Assembly: GCA_005792355.1 (NCBI GenBank)
Contig: SXSC01000121.1
Span: 1 to 40,880 of the forward strand
DNA length: 40,880 nt
Reading direction: 5' to 3'
Origin: Opitutaceae bacterium
GTDB lineage: Bacteria; Verrucomicrobiota; Verrucomicrobiia; Opitutales; Opitutaceae
This document shows, in pieces, positions 32,258-40,740 of the stretch (position 1 is the first letter of the stretch; every line of letters starts with the position of its first letter). The notes beneath the pieces were generated by a model. The model made no database searches. It had not been told where the DNA came from and saw only the letters and a program-made list of their open reading frames with translations. Position numbers and translations under genes: made by a program.

Positions 32258-34807
32258 TCAAAACACCTCGTAGACCTCGACGAGACCGACACCAGTCGTG
32301 CCAAGCACACCGCTGACTTGGACCGTGTAGCTCCCGGGGCGGAGTGTGGCAATGAGAGCAGCGTCGCGCGAGCCCATCGGAAGTTCGAATGCACCGACAT
32401 AGCCAGTTGCAAAAGCCATCGCACTCGAGAGCGGCCAGTTATCGTTTTCCCCGAGCAAGTTGCCGCCGGAAGAGTAGAGCTCGAGTTTGGGGTCAACCAA
32501 ATAGCCGTCCACTCCGAACACCGCCAGCGCCGGGCCGACCGCACGAATCAACACCGTCTTTTCGCTCGTGCCCCCAATCGAAAAGCCGGCGATCAGCACC
32601 TCTCCGCCGGTACCCACCTGCGCCCGGGCGGAGACGTTTATCAGCCGTGGCGAAGTCGCCGTAAATCCACCGGGAGCCGTCACGTCATAGGCCTCCGCTA
32701 GGGCGATGCCCGTCGTGCCCCCGACCCCCGAAATCTGGACCGTATACCCTCCCGCCGGACGCATCACCACCAACGCGGCGTCCCGACTCGAAGTCGACGC
32801 GAACGGGAAGGCCCCAACTTGGGTTCCAGCCGCGCTCACCTGGGCATTGTTTCCCCAATTATCGTTGTCCGCGAGGACGGAGGAACCGGAACGGACGGCC
32901 ATCACAGGGTCGGTCAGAAAACCAGTCACCCCAAATTCTGCGAGAGACGGACCGACTCCGCGGACGAGGAGTGACTTGTTTCCACCCGTGCCCGTACCGC
33001 CGATGGTAAGCCCCATGATCAAGGTTTGGGCATCGGTACCGGCTTGGACACGGATCGAGAGGTTGACCAACCTGCCCGGATCGCCGGCCCCATCGGCGGC
33101 AACCGCCACGACCGGAACGACCAGACTCCATTCCTGCGCATAATTGCCGGGTGTCACACCGCGCGCCTGCAGCCCGACGGCCCCCACGGCGGGCGGCGTA
33201 TACCGGAAAACCCCATCGGCACCGACGGTCGCCGGCCCATCGGTGGTTATCACCCGGGTACGCACGAGCGTGATGTCGTCTACGAGCCAGCTGGTTGTCG
33301 GGTCGATGCGCGCAGTTCCCAGCCCCGATAAAAGAAAACGCAACCGAATGGTTCTCCCGGCGAATTCGGCCAATGAGACGGTGTTGGTGCGATAGACGAC
33401 TTCGGCATTCCCGCCCGCTTGAGTCCAAATATCGCGCCAGGCGCCTCCGTCATCCAAGGAGATCTGCACGCGGGCGGTTTGGTCGGCGGATACTCCCAAA
33501 CGGCTGCGAAAACTCAGTGCTCCAGGTGTGCCCAAGGGTGAAAAATAGGTGCCGGGAAGAAGCAGAATCTGCGGCTCACCGGTTTGCTGCACGAGCCGGT
33601 ACGCCGCCGCGCCATTACCAGGCTGGCTCGTGTCCCGTACATTGTAACTGCCAGACGTCGACACCAGCACCCCCTGGAGATCGCCCTCGGCACCAAACAC
33701 GTTGGAAAATTCCGATAACTGCACGACACGCCACTCTGCCGCAGTCGCCAGAGCCGGCTTGAAGAAATTATAAGGATTGCCCACTCCGACCAACGGCGTG
33801 GATCGACCGTAAAGGGCCAGATAGCGCTGATCACCTGCTGCCTTCTCCGGATCAAACACCGTCACACTATACGAAAACACCGCCGGCACGCCGCTTCCGC
33901 GCACCGCCGAAATTGTCACCGCATAAGTCGTGTCCGCCGCGGGCTTCGGGTGCACGGTCGCGAGTCGCGCGTCGAGATTGTCGTAGACCCATGCAATCGT
34001 GTTTTCACCGGCACCTGGCGAAACCGCTTCGAGCCGGACCGGAATGCTCGTATCGCCGCGGGTCATCGTGACGGTGGCCGCGGAGAAATCAGCCCCCGGA
34101 AAGGAGAACGACCAGCGGGGAAATACGACTTGATAGGGAATGAATCCGCTCGGCGGCCAGGCGACAAACGGATCGCGCGTGATCGGTCGCGGACCGGAAA
34201 AATTCGCGGTGTCCAGGACCCACGTAGCGTTTGCTGATTTGAAACTACTGGTGGCCGGGACGTCGCCGGTGCCCATGGCGCGCGTCCACGGATACAGGAG
34301 CCACCGGCGGTGGGCGACGTGGGTGTTGCTGTCGCCGTCGCCTCGCAATTGCGCGGTAATGCTCTCCGCCCCGGTCTCGCCGAGCACAAGATTCGAATTA
34401 CCCGCACCCTCGGCCCCGGCCGTCGTGAAAAAGGTCCACGACGCGGGTGGGGCTTGGTTGAGCTGGTTGTTGGCGCTGACCATCAAGGCGGCCTGCTGGG
34501 CCTTGGCGCTATAAAGGGAGTTGAGCACCACTCCGGCGGGAACCCCCGCCATGGCGCGGAAATAATTAATCCGCGCGCGGACCGCTTCCTTGAATGCCGC
34601 CGACGTGTCGCCCGCGCTGCCGGTCGCCGCGTTTCCCGTCCACTGCATCGGCAGCCCCTCGGAACGAGCGTAAATTGTACGGTAAAACTGCCGGCTCTCT
34701 TCGCGAATCGACGGATCGACCGTTAGGGCCGTGGGCAGGGATTGCGCAGCCAGGCGAAACGCGCAAAACCAAAGAGCGAGCACAGGAGGAAATACATTTC
34801 GTCGCAT
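32258..34807 (-). CDS. Exported CAP-domain protein with two C-terminal repeat domains
   Basis: An 849-residue protein, signal peptide MRRNVFPPVLALWFCAFRLAAQ. About 60-195 resembles a CAP (SCP/PR1) domain: INYFRAMAGVPAG, LYSAKAQQAALMVSANNQLNQ, GDGDSNTHVAHRRWLLYPW. A middle beta-rich part (200-575) includes FVAWPPSGFIPYQ and ARVQISLDDGGAWRDIW. The last 270 residues are two ~130-residue repeats (about 578-718 and 719-849) starting RLVNLSIRVQAG and RLINVSARAQVG and containing VRGVGPSLAEFGV / IRAVGPALAVFGV and DNDNWG / ENDNWP. Such repeats are common at the ends of secreted verrucomicrobial proteins. It is the first gene of the CAP/PEP-CTERM/TPR set and is divergent from the ECF sigma gene. Confidence 0.85.
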   Translation of the reverse strand: MRRNVFPPVLALWFCAFRLAAQSLPTALTVDPSIREESRQFYRTIYARSEGLPMQWTGNAATGSAGDTSAAFKEAVRARINYFRAMAGVPAGVVLNSLYSAKAQQAALMVSANNQLNQAPPASWTFFTTAGAEGAGNSNLVLGETGAESITAQLRGDGDSNTHVAHRRWLLYPWTRAMGTGDVPATSSFKSANATWVLDTANFSGPRPITRDPFVAWPPSGFIPYQVVFPRWSFSFPGADFSAATVTMTRGDTSIPVRLEAVSPGAGENTIAWVYDNLDARLATVHPKPAADTTYAVTISAVRGSGVPAVFSYSVTVFDPEKAAGDQRYLALYGRSTPLVGVGNPYNFFKPALATAAEWRVVQLSEFSNVFGAEGDLQGVLVSTSGSYNVRDTSQPGNGAAAYRLVQQTGEPQILLLPGTYFSPLGTPGALSFRSRLGVSADQTARVQISLDDGGAWRDIWTQAGGNAEVVYRTNTVSLAEFAGRTIRLRFLLSGLGTARIDPTTSWLVDDITLVRTRVITTDGPATVGADGVFRYTPPAVGAVGLQARGVTPGNYAQEWSLVVPVVAVAADGAGDPGRLVNLSIRVQAGTDAQTLIMGLTIGGTGTGGNKSLLVRGVGPSLAEFGVTGFLTDPVMAVRSGSSVLADNDNWGNNAQVSAAGTQVGAFPFASTSSRDAALVVMRPAGGYTVQISGVGGTTGIALAEAYDVTAPGGFTATSPRLINVSARAQVGTGGEVLIAGFSIGGTSEKTVLIRAVGPALAVFGVDGYLVDPKLELYSSGGNLLGENDNWPLSSAMAFATGYVGAFELPMGSRDAALIATLRPGSYTVQVSGVLGTTGVGLVEVYEVF

Positions 34808-35079
34808 CGGCTCAAACGAAAGCCGTGTCTCTGTTTTTCAGCAAGAACTGGCTGGGTGGTACGCCAAACCAACTGACGCGGTCGACATTCGCCACGTGCG
34901 CCGACCGCCCCACCCGGGGCGGTTCTCCATTTCTTCTTTCCCCACCTAGAATCATCACCGCTTGCCGTCTCAACCGGCGAACTGCCGCTCGACGTCGTCG
35001 CGGCGAACGTGGATAACGGAGTGCCACCTTTCGCCCAATCGGATCCGTCCTGCCGCGCCAACCTCCACCGTCTCCCCCC

Positions 35080-35646
35080 GTGTCCCAACCCGGAGAAATC
35101 ACCCTGCTGCTTCAACAAGTCGAAGCCGGCGACGCCACGGCCAACCACCGCCTCCTGGAGCTGGTCTACGCTCAATTGCACGCCCTGGCCTCGAGCAAGA
35201 TGGCGCGCGAATCCCCGGCACACACGCTCCAGCCAACCGCTCTCGTGCACGAAGCGTGGCTGCGGCTCGGCGGCGACGCCCAGCCCACCTGGCACAATCG
35301 CGCCCACTTCTTCGGCGCCGCCGCCGAGGCCATGCGGCGAATCCTCGTCGAGTCCGCCCGGCGCAAACACGCCCTGCGCCACGGCGGCGGGCAGGTCCGC
35401 GTCGACGTCGACGACCCGCTGCTCGCCCTCGCCACGCCCGAGGCCGCCGCGCAGGTGCTCGCCGTGCATGATGCCCTCGACCGCCTGGCCGTGCACGACG
35501 CCCGCAAGGCCGAGGTCGTCAAGATGCACTATTTCGCCGGTCTCACCCTCGAGGAAGCCGCCCAGGTGCTCGGCGTGTCGGAACCCACCGCGAAACGCGA
35601 CTGGGCCTACGCCCGCGCCTGGCTGTTTCGGGAGATCGAAACTTGA
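35080..35646 (+). CDS. ECF-type RNA polymerase sigma factor
   Basis: A 188-residue sigma factor of the group often called 'ECF sigma, acidobacterial type' (Sig70-ECF). GTG start (MSQPGEITLLLQQVEAGD). The sigma2 region holds LLELVYAQLHALASSKMARE... LQPTALVHEAWLRLGG; the sigma4 HTH is LTLEEAAQVLGVSEPTAKRDWAYARAWLFREI. The length is normal. The next gene, a Ser/Thr kinase, begins 23 bp after the stop, and its frame is open back to overlap the sigma stop (a TTG at 35643). The linked kinase suggests control of sigma activity by phosphorylation rather than by an anti-sigma factor; no anti-sigma gene is seen. Confidence 0.92.
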   Translation: MSQPGEITLLLQQVEAGDATANHRLLELVYAQLHALASSKMARESPAHTLQPTALVHEAWLRLGGDAQPTWHNRAHFFGAAAEAMRRILVESARRKHALRHGGGQVRVDVDDPLLALATPEAAAQVLAVHDALDRLAVHDARKAEVVKMHYFAGLTLEEAAQVLGVSEPTAKRDWAYARAWLFREIET

Positions 35647-35669
35647 AACGCGGTCACCCCGCCCGCCCG

Positions 35670-37124
35670 ATGAATCCTCACGACGACGAGTTGTTTGCCC
35701 ACGCGCTCGAACTCCCGCCCGGGGAACGTGCCGCCTATCTCGCCACGGTTTGCGCGGGCGATGTGGCGCGCCGCGCCAATCTCGACTCGATGCTCGCGGC
35801 GCATGACCGCGCGGCGGCCGGCGCCTTCATGGCGGAGACGCTGATCCCCTCGAACTCGACCCGGCCGATCGGCGAAAAATCCGGCGACCGCATCGGGCAT
35901 TTCCAACTGCTCGAAAAAATCGGCGAAGGCGGGTGCGGAACGGTCTTTCGCGCCGAACAACGCGAACCCGTCCGCCGCGAGGTCGCCCTCAAGATCATCA
36001 AGCCCGGCATGGACACCGCCGCGGTGGTGGCGCGCTTCGAAGTCGAGCGGCAGGCGCTCGCGCTGATGGAGCATCCCGGCATCGCGCGAGTGTTTGACGC
36101 CGGCGCCACCGCCACCGGGCGTCCCTTCTTCGTGATGGAACTCGTCCGCGGTGTGCGCATCACCGAGTACAGTCTGCGGGAGCAGCTTACCGTCCGCGCG
36201 CAACTGCACCTGTTCATCGAGGTTTGCCGTGCGGTGCAACACGCCCACCAGAAAGGCGTGATTCATCGCGATCTCAAACCGTCGAACATCCTCGTCACCC
36301 TCCAGGACGGAGCTCCGGTGCCCAAGGTCATCGACTTCGGAATTGCCAAGGCCACGCAGGGTCGGCTTACCCACGCGACTCTGTTCACCGCCGTCGAGCA
36401 CTTCATCGGCACGCCCGCGTACATGAGCCCGGAACAGGCGGGAGCCGGCGCCATCGACATCGATACGCGCACCGACGTCTACGCGCTGGGCGTGCTGCTC
36501 TACGAATTGCTGACCGGGCGACTCCCGTTTGCCGCCCCCGGCTCCACCGCCAGCCTCGACGAATTACGGCGCGCGATCTGCGAACGCGAACCACCGCGCC
36601 CTTCGACCCACGACGCGACTCTCCGGGGAGATCTCGACTGGATCGTGATGAAGTGCCTCGAGACGGATCGGTCGCGGCGGTACGACTCCGCCGCCGCCCT
36701 CGCGCTCGATCTCGAGCGACATCTCAATGACGAGCCGGTGATGGCCGCCGCCCCCGGCACATTCTATGTTTTGAGCAAGCTGATCCGCCGGCACCGCGTC
36801 GCCTTTCTCACGGGCAGCGCGATCGCGATCCTGCTCGTCGGTGGCCTCACACTCGCCACGTGGCTGTTCCTGCGGGAACGCGCCACGCTCGAGCGCGCCC
36901 GCTATTCCGAGCAAAAGACCGTCGAGGCGTATCGCGCGGCCCTCCGGCAACAAGCCATCGCCGCCGAGGAGCGAGCCCGTGCGGCCGATTCACGTTCGCT
37001 CGTCGCGCAGCCCGCGAGCCGCGCCGAAATTTTGGACGCGCTCGCTGATTACTACGCCGCGCGCGGCGAGACGGCGAAAGCGGATGCCTTGCGGGCCGAC
37101 GCCCGCGAAGCCCGGCGCAAGTAG
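35670..37124 (+). CDS. Membrane-anchored Ser/Thr protein kinase
   Basis: A 484-residue Hanks-type kinase. Gly-rich loop IGEGGCGTVF (84-93), catalytic Lys108 in VALKII, catalytic loop HRDLKPSN (199-206), DFG at 222-224, and GTPAYMSPEQ for the activation segment. A TM helix spans about 378-400 (VAFLTGSAIAILLVGGLTLATWLF), followed by a short helical, Ala/Arg-rich tail of about 80 residues. Kinases of this group often carry long C-terminal sensor repeats (TPR or WD40) after the TM; none is present here, so this is a compact version. ATG 35670 is preferred over the upstream TTG at 35643. It probably forms an operon with the ECF sigma factor, a pairing known from Planctomycetes, Acidobacteria and Verrucomicrobia. 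Confidence 0.92.
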   Translation: MNPHDDELFAHALELPPGERAAYLATVCAGDVARRANLDSMLAAHDRAAAGAFMAETLIPSNSTRPIGEKSGDRIGHFQLLEKIGEGGCGTVFRAEQREPVRREVALKIIKPGMDTAAVVARFEVERQALALMEHPGIARVFDAGATATGRPFFVMELVRGVRITEYSLREQLTVRAQLHLFIEVCRAVQHAHQKGVIHRDLKPSNILVTLQDGAPVPKVIDFGIAKATQGRLTHATLFTAVEHFIGTPAYMSPEQAGAGAIDIDTRTDVYALGVLLYELLTGRLPFAAPGSTASLDELRRAICEREPPRPSTHDATLRGDLDWIVMKCLETDRSRRYDSAAALALDLERHLNDEPVMAAAPGTFYVLSKLIRRHRVAFLTGSAIAILLVGGLTLATWLFLRERATLERARYSEQKTVEAYRAALRQQAIAAEERARAADSRSLVAQPASRAEILDALADYYAARGETAKADALRADAREARRK

Positions 37125-38092
37125 GCCGGCGTCAGGATCCGGATACGAACCGATGATTGGAGGCGGGGCGCCCCCACCCCGCGCCGGAGCTTCGTCCCGG
37201 CGAAGTCCCGGCGTCGATCAAGCGGAGCTTCTACTCCCCGTTCTCCGCAGCCTCCGCTCCTCTATCCGCCCGAATCGTGCGTGTTTGCGACGACTTTCAA
37301 TCCTCAGATTTTTTTGACCGCAGATTTCGCAGCCACTGCAGATAAAGGCAGCCTTGGTTGGGGATTGGGAACAAACCATCAATCCTTTTGGCAAAAAAGG
37401 GGTGGCAAAAAAAGCCGAGCATCGGGCCTTTTTTTCCCGAGGGGGAGGTTGCCCAAAGAATTTCGTTCCCGCAGGCGCGGCGCGGGTGCTGGAAATTTTC
37501 CTGTCCAAAATCTTTCTGTCGAGCATGTCCGGATCAAAAAGGCAGGAAGGTCAGAAAACTTTTTAGCGCATGGTCCTCGGGACGACTCATGAGCATCGCC
37601 GGAAATTTGGCAGGAAGATTTTGTTGATAGGAAGATTTTTCGGAGAGCAACCAATGCTGCCTCTGCAAAGCTGGTCGTTCAGCTTCATCCGGGCCGCGGT
37701 GCACCGGGGGAACGGAACGTGACACCACAGAAGAGAATCAAAATTCTTTTCCGTGGTCTGGAAAATGTTCTTACCAACAAAATCTTCCTACCCTCAATCC
37801 GGCGATTCTTGGCCGTGCAACAAGTGGACGGTTCAACGGGGTGCATGAACTTATGCAAGGATTGATACCCTCGATCCGCTTCGTCGCAGCCTGCGACGAT
37901 TTCCCGGGTTATTGCTCGGGGATCGACCCCGCCAAAAGCGGGTAAACTTTGTGCCTCTTTGCCTTTGTGGTGAATCCGACGGCCTTTTTCTGGATTGAGT
38001 CAGAAAAATCCGGCCCGGCGGAAACAATCTTTTGCACCGATGATCTCCGCGGGCCCCCGGATTTCGCAGATCTCCATGAACCCATCCTGATC
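37125..38092. other. Gene-free, repeat-containing intergenic region
   Basis: No protein-like frame was found. The region has a GGAGGCGGGGCGCCCCC string (37159) related to the 572-648 repeat, an inverted pair at 37609-37629 and 37772-37792 (GGAAGATTTTGTTG core, 19 of 21 match), and between them a hairpin around CCACAGAAGAGAATC / TTCTTTTCCGTGG. The pair looks like the ends of a non-coding repeat element. The part 37800-38092 shows nothing more. Confidence 0.65.
37609..37792. repeat. Repeat element bounded by 21-nt inverted ends
   Basis: GGCAGGAAGATTTTGTTGAT (37609-37628) is inverted at 37772-37792 with two mismatches in 21. An internal hairpin lies near 37726-37760. Total length is about 184 bp; no coding capacity is seen. 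Confidence 0.5.
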
Positions 38093-38857
38093 ATGCGCCG
38101 TCTCCCAACCTCCGCCCTCACCTTTCTCTCGCTCGCCGCCGGTTTCGCCGTCGCCTGGGCCACGTACCAGCACGCCTGGCGCATACCGGTCGTGCAAAAC
38201 CTCCGCGACGCCCAGCTCTTCTGCGCGCTTTGGATCATCGCCACACCGCTGGCAATCCTGGCCGCGGCCCTGGCCCGAATCGCGGCCTGGAGATCCACCG
38301 CCAAAACGGCCGCCATCGTCCTTGGCCTCGCGGCGCCTCTCTACGGAATCACCTCGAGTTTCGACAAAGTCCGCAACTCGAGTCGCGACAAGGCCGTTCT
38401 CTGCAACATCCGCCAGCTCGCCGCGGCCGCCGACCAATACTTTCTGGAAAACGGCGTCACGGAGATCCGTCGTCTCGAAGATCTGGTCGGTCCCGACAAG
38501 TATATCAAGGCCCTCAATCCAGTGCTCGGCGAAGACTACCGCGTAAATTTCCCCTTCCGCCAGGGTGGGGTCCTGAGCGCGGACTACCCCAGTGGAAAGA
38601 TCCTCAACTATTACCCGGGCTCGGATTTCCCCGGCTACAAGAGTGAATTCGCACCCGGTGAGATCCCACCGTGGCGCGTCAAGCCACGCGCCGCTCCGGT
38701 GCCGCGCACCGGAAAAACCGCACCGGACAAGACAGGCGCGGCCACCGCGGCGCTGGCGGGACTGAGTGCGGACGCGCTCACCCGCGATCTTGGGAAGCCC
38801 GTCCACAAAACGAGGCGTGGTTCGATGTGCGCGAGCTGTCACGCGCGGAAGAGTTGA
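38093..38857 (+). CDS. Three-TM protein with pilin-derived segment and C-terminal CxxCH
   Basis: A 254-residue protein starting MRRLPTSALTFLSLAAGF; this start is preferred because the open frame upstream (37949) is not signal-like. TM helices lie at about 8-25, 42-62 and 70-88. The third helix and what follows (AAIVLGLAAPLYGITSSFDKVR...) align with the alpha-1 helix of the pilin at 183-488: residues 92-121 match it in 23 of 30 positions, and DKYIKALNPV also matches SYVKALNTV. The prepilin site (GFTLVE) is absent, so it should not be cleaved and assembled as a pilin. The tail (190-254) is Pro/Arg/Lys-rich and ends SMCASCHARKS, with one CxxCH at 246-250. I do not recognise a described family. 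It follows the kinase gene by about 970 bp and precedes a sulfatase. Confidence 0.8.
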   Translation: MRRLPTSALTFLSLAAGFAVAWATYQHAWRIPVVQNLRDAQLFCALWIIATPLAILAAALARIAAWRSTAKTAAIVLGLAAPLYGITSSFDKVRNSSRDKAVLCNIRQLAAAADQYFLENGVTEIRRLEDLVGPDKYIKALNPVLGEDYRVNFPFRQGGVLSADYPSGKILNYYPGSDFPGYKSEFAPGEIPPWRVKPRAAPVPRTGKTAPDKTGAATAALAGLSADALTRDLGKPVHKTRRGSMCASCHARKS

Positions 38858-39040
38858 GATCCGCCACACCCAAACTGAAAGAGATCGCACGGGGACGGGA
38901 CTGAGACACGGGCAACGGGAAGGCGGATGCTTTGCCTCGCCCCCGGGGAAATCCGTCTGAAAGGCATGCCTCGGCGCGGGCCCACCCGCGCACTTGCGCT
39001 CCCCTCCCCGCCGCCTCACCGTCGCCGTCTACCCCGCCCC

Positions 39041-40405
39041 ATGAATCGTTTCATCCCTGGCCTTGCCCTCGCGTTCCTCTGCGCTGCCTCGACGCTCCAC
39101 GCGGCGAAACCGAACTTCGTCATCGTGTTCACCGATGACCAGGGCTACGGCGACCTCGGGTGCTTCGGCTCCACCACGATCCGCACGCCGCGCCTCGACC
39201 GCCTCGCGATGGAAGGCACCCGCTTCACCAGCTTTTACGCCCAGATCGTCTGCGGCCCGTCGCGCTCGGCGCTGTTGACCGGCCGGGAACCGGTGCGCAG
39301 CGGCGGCTGGTCCATGCCGGCGAGCGAAGTGACCCTCGCCCAATTGCTGCGACAGCAGGGATATGCCACCGCCTGCATCGGCAAATGGGACGTCTCCAAC
39401 CGCGCGGCCATCCCGGAACGCATGCCCAACGCCAAGGGCTTCGACACGTTTTACGGCGCGCTCGGCGCCAACGACAACGGCCGCATCGTCCTGCACGAAA
39501 ACAACACGCGCGTCGGCGAGACCGACGACATGGGCAGTCTCACACGGACGTACACCGACAAGGCCATCGCGTTCCTGCGCGCGAACCACGAGAAACCGTT
39601 CCTCCTCTACCTGGCGCACACGATGGTGCATTCGGTCGTGGGCGCCTCGCCCGACTTCCGGGGAAAATCCAAGGGCGGTCTGTACGGCGACGCCGTCGAG
39701 GAAATCGATTTTCACACCGGCCGTTTGCTCGATGTGCTCGATGAGCTGCGCCTGCGCGACAACACCCTCGTGATCTTCACGAGCGACAACGGGGCGTGGA
39801 GCAACTTCCGGGAGCGCCTCGGCCCGCTGCACAAGGGCGAGATTGCCTGGGGGTCTTCGGGACCGCTGCGCGAGGCGAAGGGTTCAAGTTACGAGGGAGG
39901 TTCGCGCGTGCCGTGTATCGCCCGCTGGCCCGGCCAGGTGCCCGCCGGACGCGTGAGCGACGCTATTTTCGCCACCTTGGATTTTCTGCCCACGTTCGGA
40001 AAACTCGCCGGCTTCGAGCCGCCGCGCGACCGGATCATCGACGGCGTGGATCAGTCCGAACTGCTCCTCGGCCGAAGTCAGCGCGGGGCCCGCGATCATT
40101 TTCACTATTTCTGCCAGAACGAACTCCACGGGGTGCGCCAGGGGCCATGGAAGCTGATTCTTCCGAATCGGAAAGTATTCTACGGCTATGTGAAGGACCG
40201 GGGTACGAACGAGGTTGAACTCTACAATTTGGATGCCGACATCGGCGAAACGAAAAACGTGGCCCGGGAGAATCCCGCCGTGGTGGAGAAGCTCGTGAAG
40301 CTGGCCGCGTCGTTTCAATGGCCCGCCAAACTCATCGAGCACGGAATCAACCTTCCCGGCGCAACTGGCGCACCGAAACAGCCGGCCAAGAAGGCGGGCG
40401 GGTAA
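39041..40405 (+). CDS. Secreted sulfatase (formylglycine type)
   Basis: A 454-residue sulfatase. Start MNRFIPGLALAFLCAASTLHAA gives a signal peptide; the frame upstream is Pro/Arg-rich. The metal site has Asp32-Asp33 in VFTDDQGYGDLGCFG, and Cys71 in IVCGPSRSALLTG is the C-x-P-S-R formylglycine precursor. IFTSDNGAW near 250 gives the C-terminal metal ligands, and a Lys/Trp-containing CIGKWDVS lies at about 115. All key residues are therefore present, unlike the sulfatase at 13880. It ends with a Lys-rich tail. The likely substrate is a sulfated carbohydrate; the family alone does not define which one. It requires a formylglycine-generating enzyme encoded elsewhere. Confidence 0.93.
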   Translation: MNRFIPGLALAFLCAASTLHAAKPNFVIVFTDDQGYGDLGCFGSTTIRTPRLDRLAMEGTRFTSFYAQIVCGPSRSALLTGREPVRSGGWSMPASEVTLAQLLRQQGYATACIGKWDVSNRAAIPERMPNAKGFDTFYGALGANDNGRIVLHENNTRVGETDDMGSLTRTYTDKAIAFLRANHEKPFLLYLAHTMVHSVVGASPDFRGKSKGGLYGDAVEEIDFHTGRLLDVLDELRLRDNTLVIFTSDNGAWSNFRERLGPLHKGEIAWGSSGPLREAKGSSYEGGSRVPCIARWPGQVPAGRVSDAIFATLDFLPTFGKLAGFEPPRDRIIDGVDQSELLLGRSQRGARDHFHYFCQNELHGVRQGPWKLILPNRKVFYGYVKDRGTNEVELYNLDADIGETKNVARENPAVVEKLVKLAASFQWPAKLIEHGINLPGATGAPKQPAKKAGG

Positions 40406-40532
40406 AACGCCGCTTCTGAGCGATAGGTTCCAAGACGTGGATGGTTACGCTTTGGTGGTGGGCCGTGCGCTCCGCGCGCGGCTGCCTGGGCGAACCGTGA
40501 AGAAGCGCCGAGCAATCCAGCCGCGGGCGAAG

Positions 40533-40610
40533 CCTCCCACAGATTCAGAAAGACCGCAGATGGTCTGATTTCTGACTCAGCATCTGTGGTCTTTCTGAAT
40601 CTGTGGGAGG
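40533..40610. repeat. 78-bp dispersed palindrome, copy 3
   Basis: The best-preserved copy: CCTCCCACAGATTCAGAAAG... on the left and ...CTTTCTGAATCTGTGGGAGG on the right form a ~30-bp stem with one G-U pair and an 18-nt centre. It lies 127 bp after the sulfatase stop. Confidence 0.9.
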
Positions 40611-40680
40611 TCCATCCTTTCGGTCACGTTCGCGATGATTTTCCCGCCAAAGACGTTCCAACTTCGCAGTGCTGCAGGAG

Positions 40681-40740
40681 CGGGTTTATCCCGCGAAAGG
40701 CGGATCGGAAAATCGACCGGATTCTCGCGGCATAAAGCCG
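40681..40740. repeat. Imperfect hairpin at window end
   Basis: CGGGTTTATCCCGCGAAAG at 40681 and TTCTCGCGGCATAAAGCCG ending at 40740 pair over 19 nt with four mismatches. The rest of the stretch 40406-40880 holds no gene that I can see. Confidence 0.5.

Noticed and set aside
35643-35669. TTG start for the kinase overlapping the sigma-factor stop
   Set aside because: The extra nine residues are Arg/Pro-rich with no homology; ATG at 35670 is a better start, although the overlap cannot be excluded.
37281-37627. Small frames between the kinase and the pilin-like membrane protein
   Set aside because: They have repeat-derived sequence with no recognisable domain or ribosome-binding site.
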